Shown: positions 62,818-64,000 of the stretch, piece after piece
Numbering within the stretch: position 1 is the first letter of the stretch
Layout: the number at the start of each line of letters is the position of its first letter
From: Novosphingobium meiothermophilum
GTDB taxonomy: Bacteria > Pseudomonadota > Alphaproteobacteria > Sphingomonadales > Sphingomonadaceae
NCBI RefSeq assembly: GCF_003171715.1
Contig: NZ_QGHL01000007.1
Coordinates: 1 to 64,000 of the forward strand
Length of the DNA: 64,000 nucleotides
Direction of reading: 5' to 3'
Program-made: the position numbers and the translations under genes
The notes under the pieces: model-generated
Database searches by the model: none
The model's input: the letters and a program-made list of their open reading frames with translations, nothing else
Told to the model about the DNA's origin: nothing

Positions 62818-63119
62818 GTGGCCGGTGGCGTCCTTTCAAGAGCTTCGGAGCCTAAGGGTTCGTCCTGAAGTTTTGGTTAAGATTGTCTGTGCACCCCTGG
62901 TGCGGGGGGTTGTTGCGAACGTTGCCACCATCATCGTGCTTGATTTGGCGCGTCCCGGCGCGTAAGGGCGCGCCTTGCGGCGGTGCTGTGCCCGTTGCAG
63001 ATTCGACAACGGCCCCTGTTCAGGATGCCACACGCTGGTCGGCGAGGTTTCGCCCACCGGCGTTTTTCGCGTTATGCGAAATTGGCGTTCGATCGCGGGC
63101 ATGACGATGGGAATTGCGC
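62818..63119. promoter_or_regulatory. divergent intergenic region of ffh and GGDEF-EAL genes
   Basis: About 300 bases with no gene. It should hold promoters for both neighbours. TTTCGC-GTTAT-GCGAAA at 63065-63081 is a perfect 6-base inverted repeat 39 bases before ffh, a possible operator. GGCGCGCC palindromic sequence occurs around 62967. No -35/-10 boxes stand out. Confidence 0.4.
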
Positions 63120-64000
63120 GTGTTCGATAGTCTGTCAGACCGGCTTGGAGGCGTCTTCGATCGCCTGCGCGGCCGCGGCGCGCTGCGCGAGGAAGATGTC
63201 CTTGCCGCCATGCGCGAAGTGCGCATTGCGCTGCTTGAGGCCGATGTCGCCTTGCCCGTCGTTCGCCGCTTCATCGATCAGGTGTCCGAGCAGGCCGTGG
63301 GCCAGTCGGTCCTGAAGTCGGTTACGCCGGGTCAGCAGGTCGTCAAGATCGTCAACGATGCCCTGGTCGAGATGCTGGGTGGCGGCACTGCCGAACTTGA
63401 TCTTGCCGCAACGCCGCCCGTAGTCATCATGATGGTCGGCCTGCAAGGGTCGGGCAAGACCACCAGCACTGCCAAGATCGGCAAGCTGCTCAAGGAAAAG
63501 CAGGGCAAGAAAGTCCTCATGGCCTCGCTGGACGTCAACCGTCCGGCGGCGCAGGAGCAGCTCAAGGTGCTGGGCGAGCAGGCGGGCGTTGCCACGCTGC
63601 CGATCATTCCCGGCCAGCAGCCGGTGGATATCGCCACGCGCGCCATGAATGCGGCGAGGCTTCAGGCCGTGGACGTGCTGCTGCTCGATACGGCGGGCCG
63701 TCTCCACGTCGATCAGGCCCTGATGGACGAGATGAAGGCGGTTGCCGCTGTCTCGGCGCCCAAGGAAACGCTGCTCGTCGTCGATTCGCTGACCGGTCAG
63801 GATGCGGTCAACGTTGCCCGGTCGTTTTCGGGCGAGGTCGATCTGACGGGTGTTATCCTCACCCGCATGGACGGCGATGCGCGCGGTGGTGCGGCGCTTT
63901 CCATGCGCGCCGTTACCGGCAAGCCGATCAAGTTTGCAGGCACCGGCGAAAAGCTGGACGCGATCGAGCCTTTCCATCCCGAACGGGTTGCGGGCCGTAT
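63120..64000 (+). CDS. ffh: signal recognition particle protein Ffh, 5' part
   Basis: The reading frame opens at GTG 63120 (MFDSLSDRLGGVFDRLRGRG) and continues past the right window edge. Ffh binds signal sequences and, with 4.5S RNA and FtsY, targets membrane proteins. The N domain (about residues 1-90) and G domain are visible: P loop MVGLQGSGKTTSTAKIGKLL near residue 108, LLDTAGRLHVDQALMDEM, DSLTGQDAVNVA, and LTRMDGDARGGAALS. The methionine-rich M domain lies outside the window. 293 codons are seen. Confidence 0.97.
   Translation, partial: MFDSLSDRLGGVFDRLRGRGALREEDVLAAMREVRIALLEADVALPVVRRFIDQVSEQAVGQSVLKSVTPGQQVVKIVNDALVEMLGGGTAELDLAATPPVVIMMVGLQGSGKTTSTAKIGKLLKEKQGKKVLMASLDVNRPAAQEQLKVLGEQAGVATLPIIPGQQPVDIATRAMNAARLQAVDVLLLDTAGRLHVDQALMDEMKAVAAVSAPKETLLVVDSLTGQDAVNVARSFSGEVDLTGVILTRMDGDARGGAALSMRAVTGKPIKFAGTGEKLDAIEPFHPERVAGR

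Overview
The window reads as an integrated conjugative element joined to a conserved chromosomal block of an alphaproteobacterium, most probably a sphingomonad of the Novosphingobium type. That placement rests on gene order and protein style and is an inference. The DNA is GC-rich. The housekeeping order psd-pssA / rpsB-tsf-pyrH-frr-uppS-cdsA-dxr-rseP-bamA-skp-fabZ-rpmE has no lpxD or lpxA around fabZ, which fits sphingomonads, whose outer membrane carries glycosphingolipids instead of lipopolysaccharide. The tra gene order resembles F-type systems such as those on sphingomonad plasmids.

Accessory half (1-30.3 kb). An IS66-family insertion sequence with a 5'-truncated tnpA occupies 1-2.33 kb. 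One long leftward operon (21.0 to 2.9 kb) encodes a near-complete F-type type IV secretion and mating-pair apparatus: traA-L-E-K-B-dsbC-V-C-orf130-trbI-S26 peptidase-W-U-trbC-N-F-H-G, with most genes overlapping by a few bases. No relaxase, coupling protein or integrase is in the window. Divergent from traA are two small DNA-binding proteins, an XRE-like HTH protein and an AlpA-like protein. A perfect GTTC-N7-GTTC LexA-type box lies between the two transcription units. Next, a leftward operon (29.8 to 22.3 kb) encodes a three-part RND efflux pump of the heavy-metal type (membrane fusion protein, RND permease, outer-membrane lipoprotein) followed by its own response regulator and histidine kinase, probably cargo. 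A non-coding stretch (29.8-30.4 kb) with repeated GTGGGA motifs separates this from the core genome and is the best candidate for the element's right boundary.

Core half (30.4-64 kb). An alpha/beta hydrolase gene precedes phospholipid synthesis (psd, pssA). Then comes the translation, nucleotide, isoprenoid and envelope run rpsB to fabZ, with rpmE and a strong terminator at its end. A MarR regulator and a prolyl-4-hydroxylase-like dioxygenase converge. A small type II secretion pseudopilin cluster (gspHIJK) leads to tRNA-His(GUG). The cytochrome c maturation operon ccmCDEFGHI follows (ccmA and ccmB are absent), then the potassium transporter kup with a stand-alone receiver protein. On the opposite strand are a PuuD-like membrane protein, ispZ/yciB, ftsY, mtaB, dapF and a GGDEF-EAL protein. 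The 5' part of ffh runs off the right edge, so both halves of the SRP targeting pathway (ftsY and ffh) are here.

I did not find a clearly new defence or anti-phage system. The most promising leads are the LexA-type box at the tra control region, the uncharacterised membrane protein between traC and trbI, the repeat-rich element boundary, and the DnaA/LexA-type site cluster upstream of rpsB.
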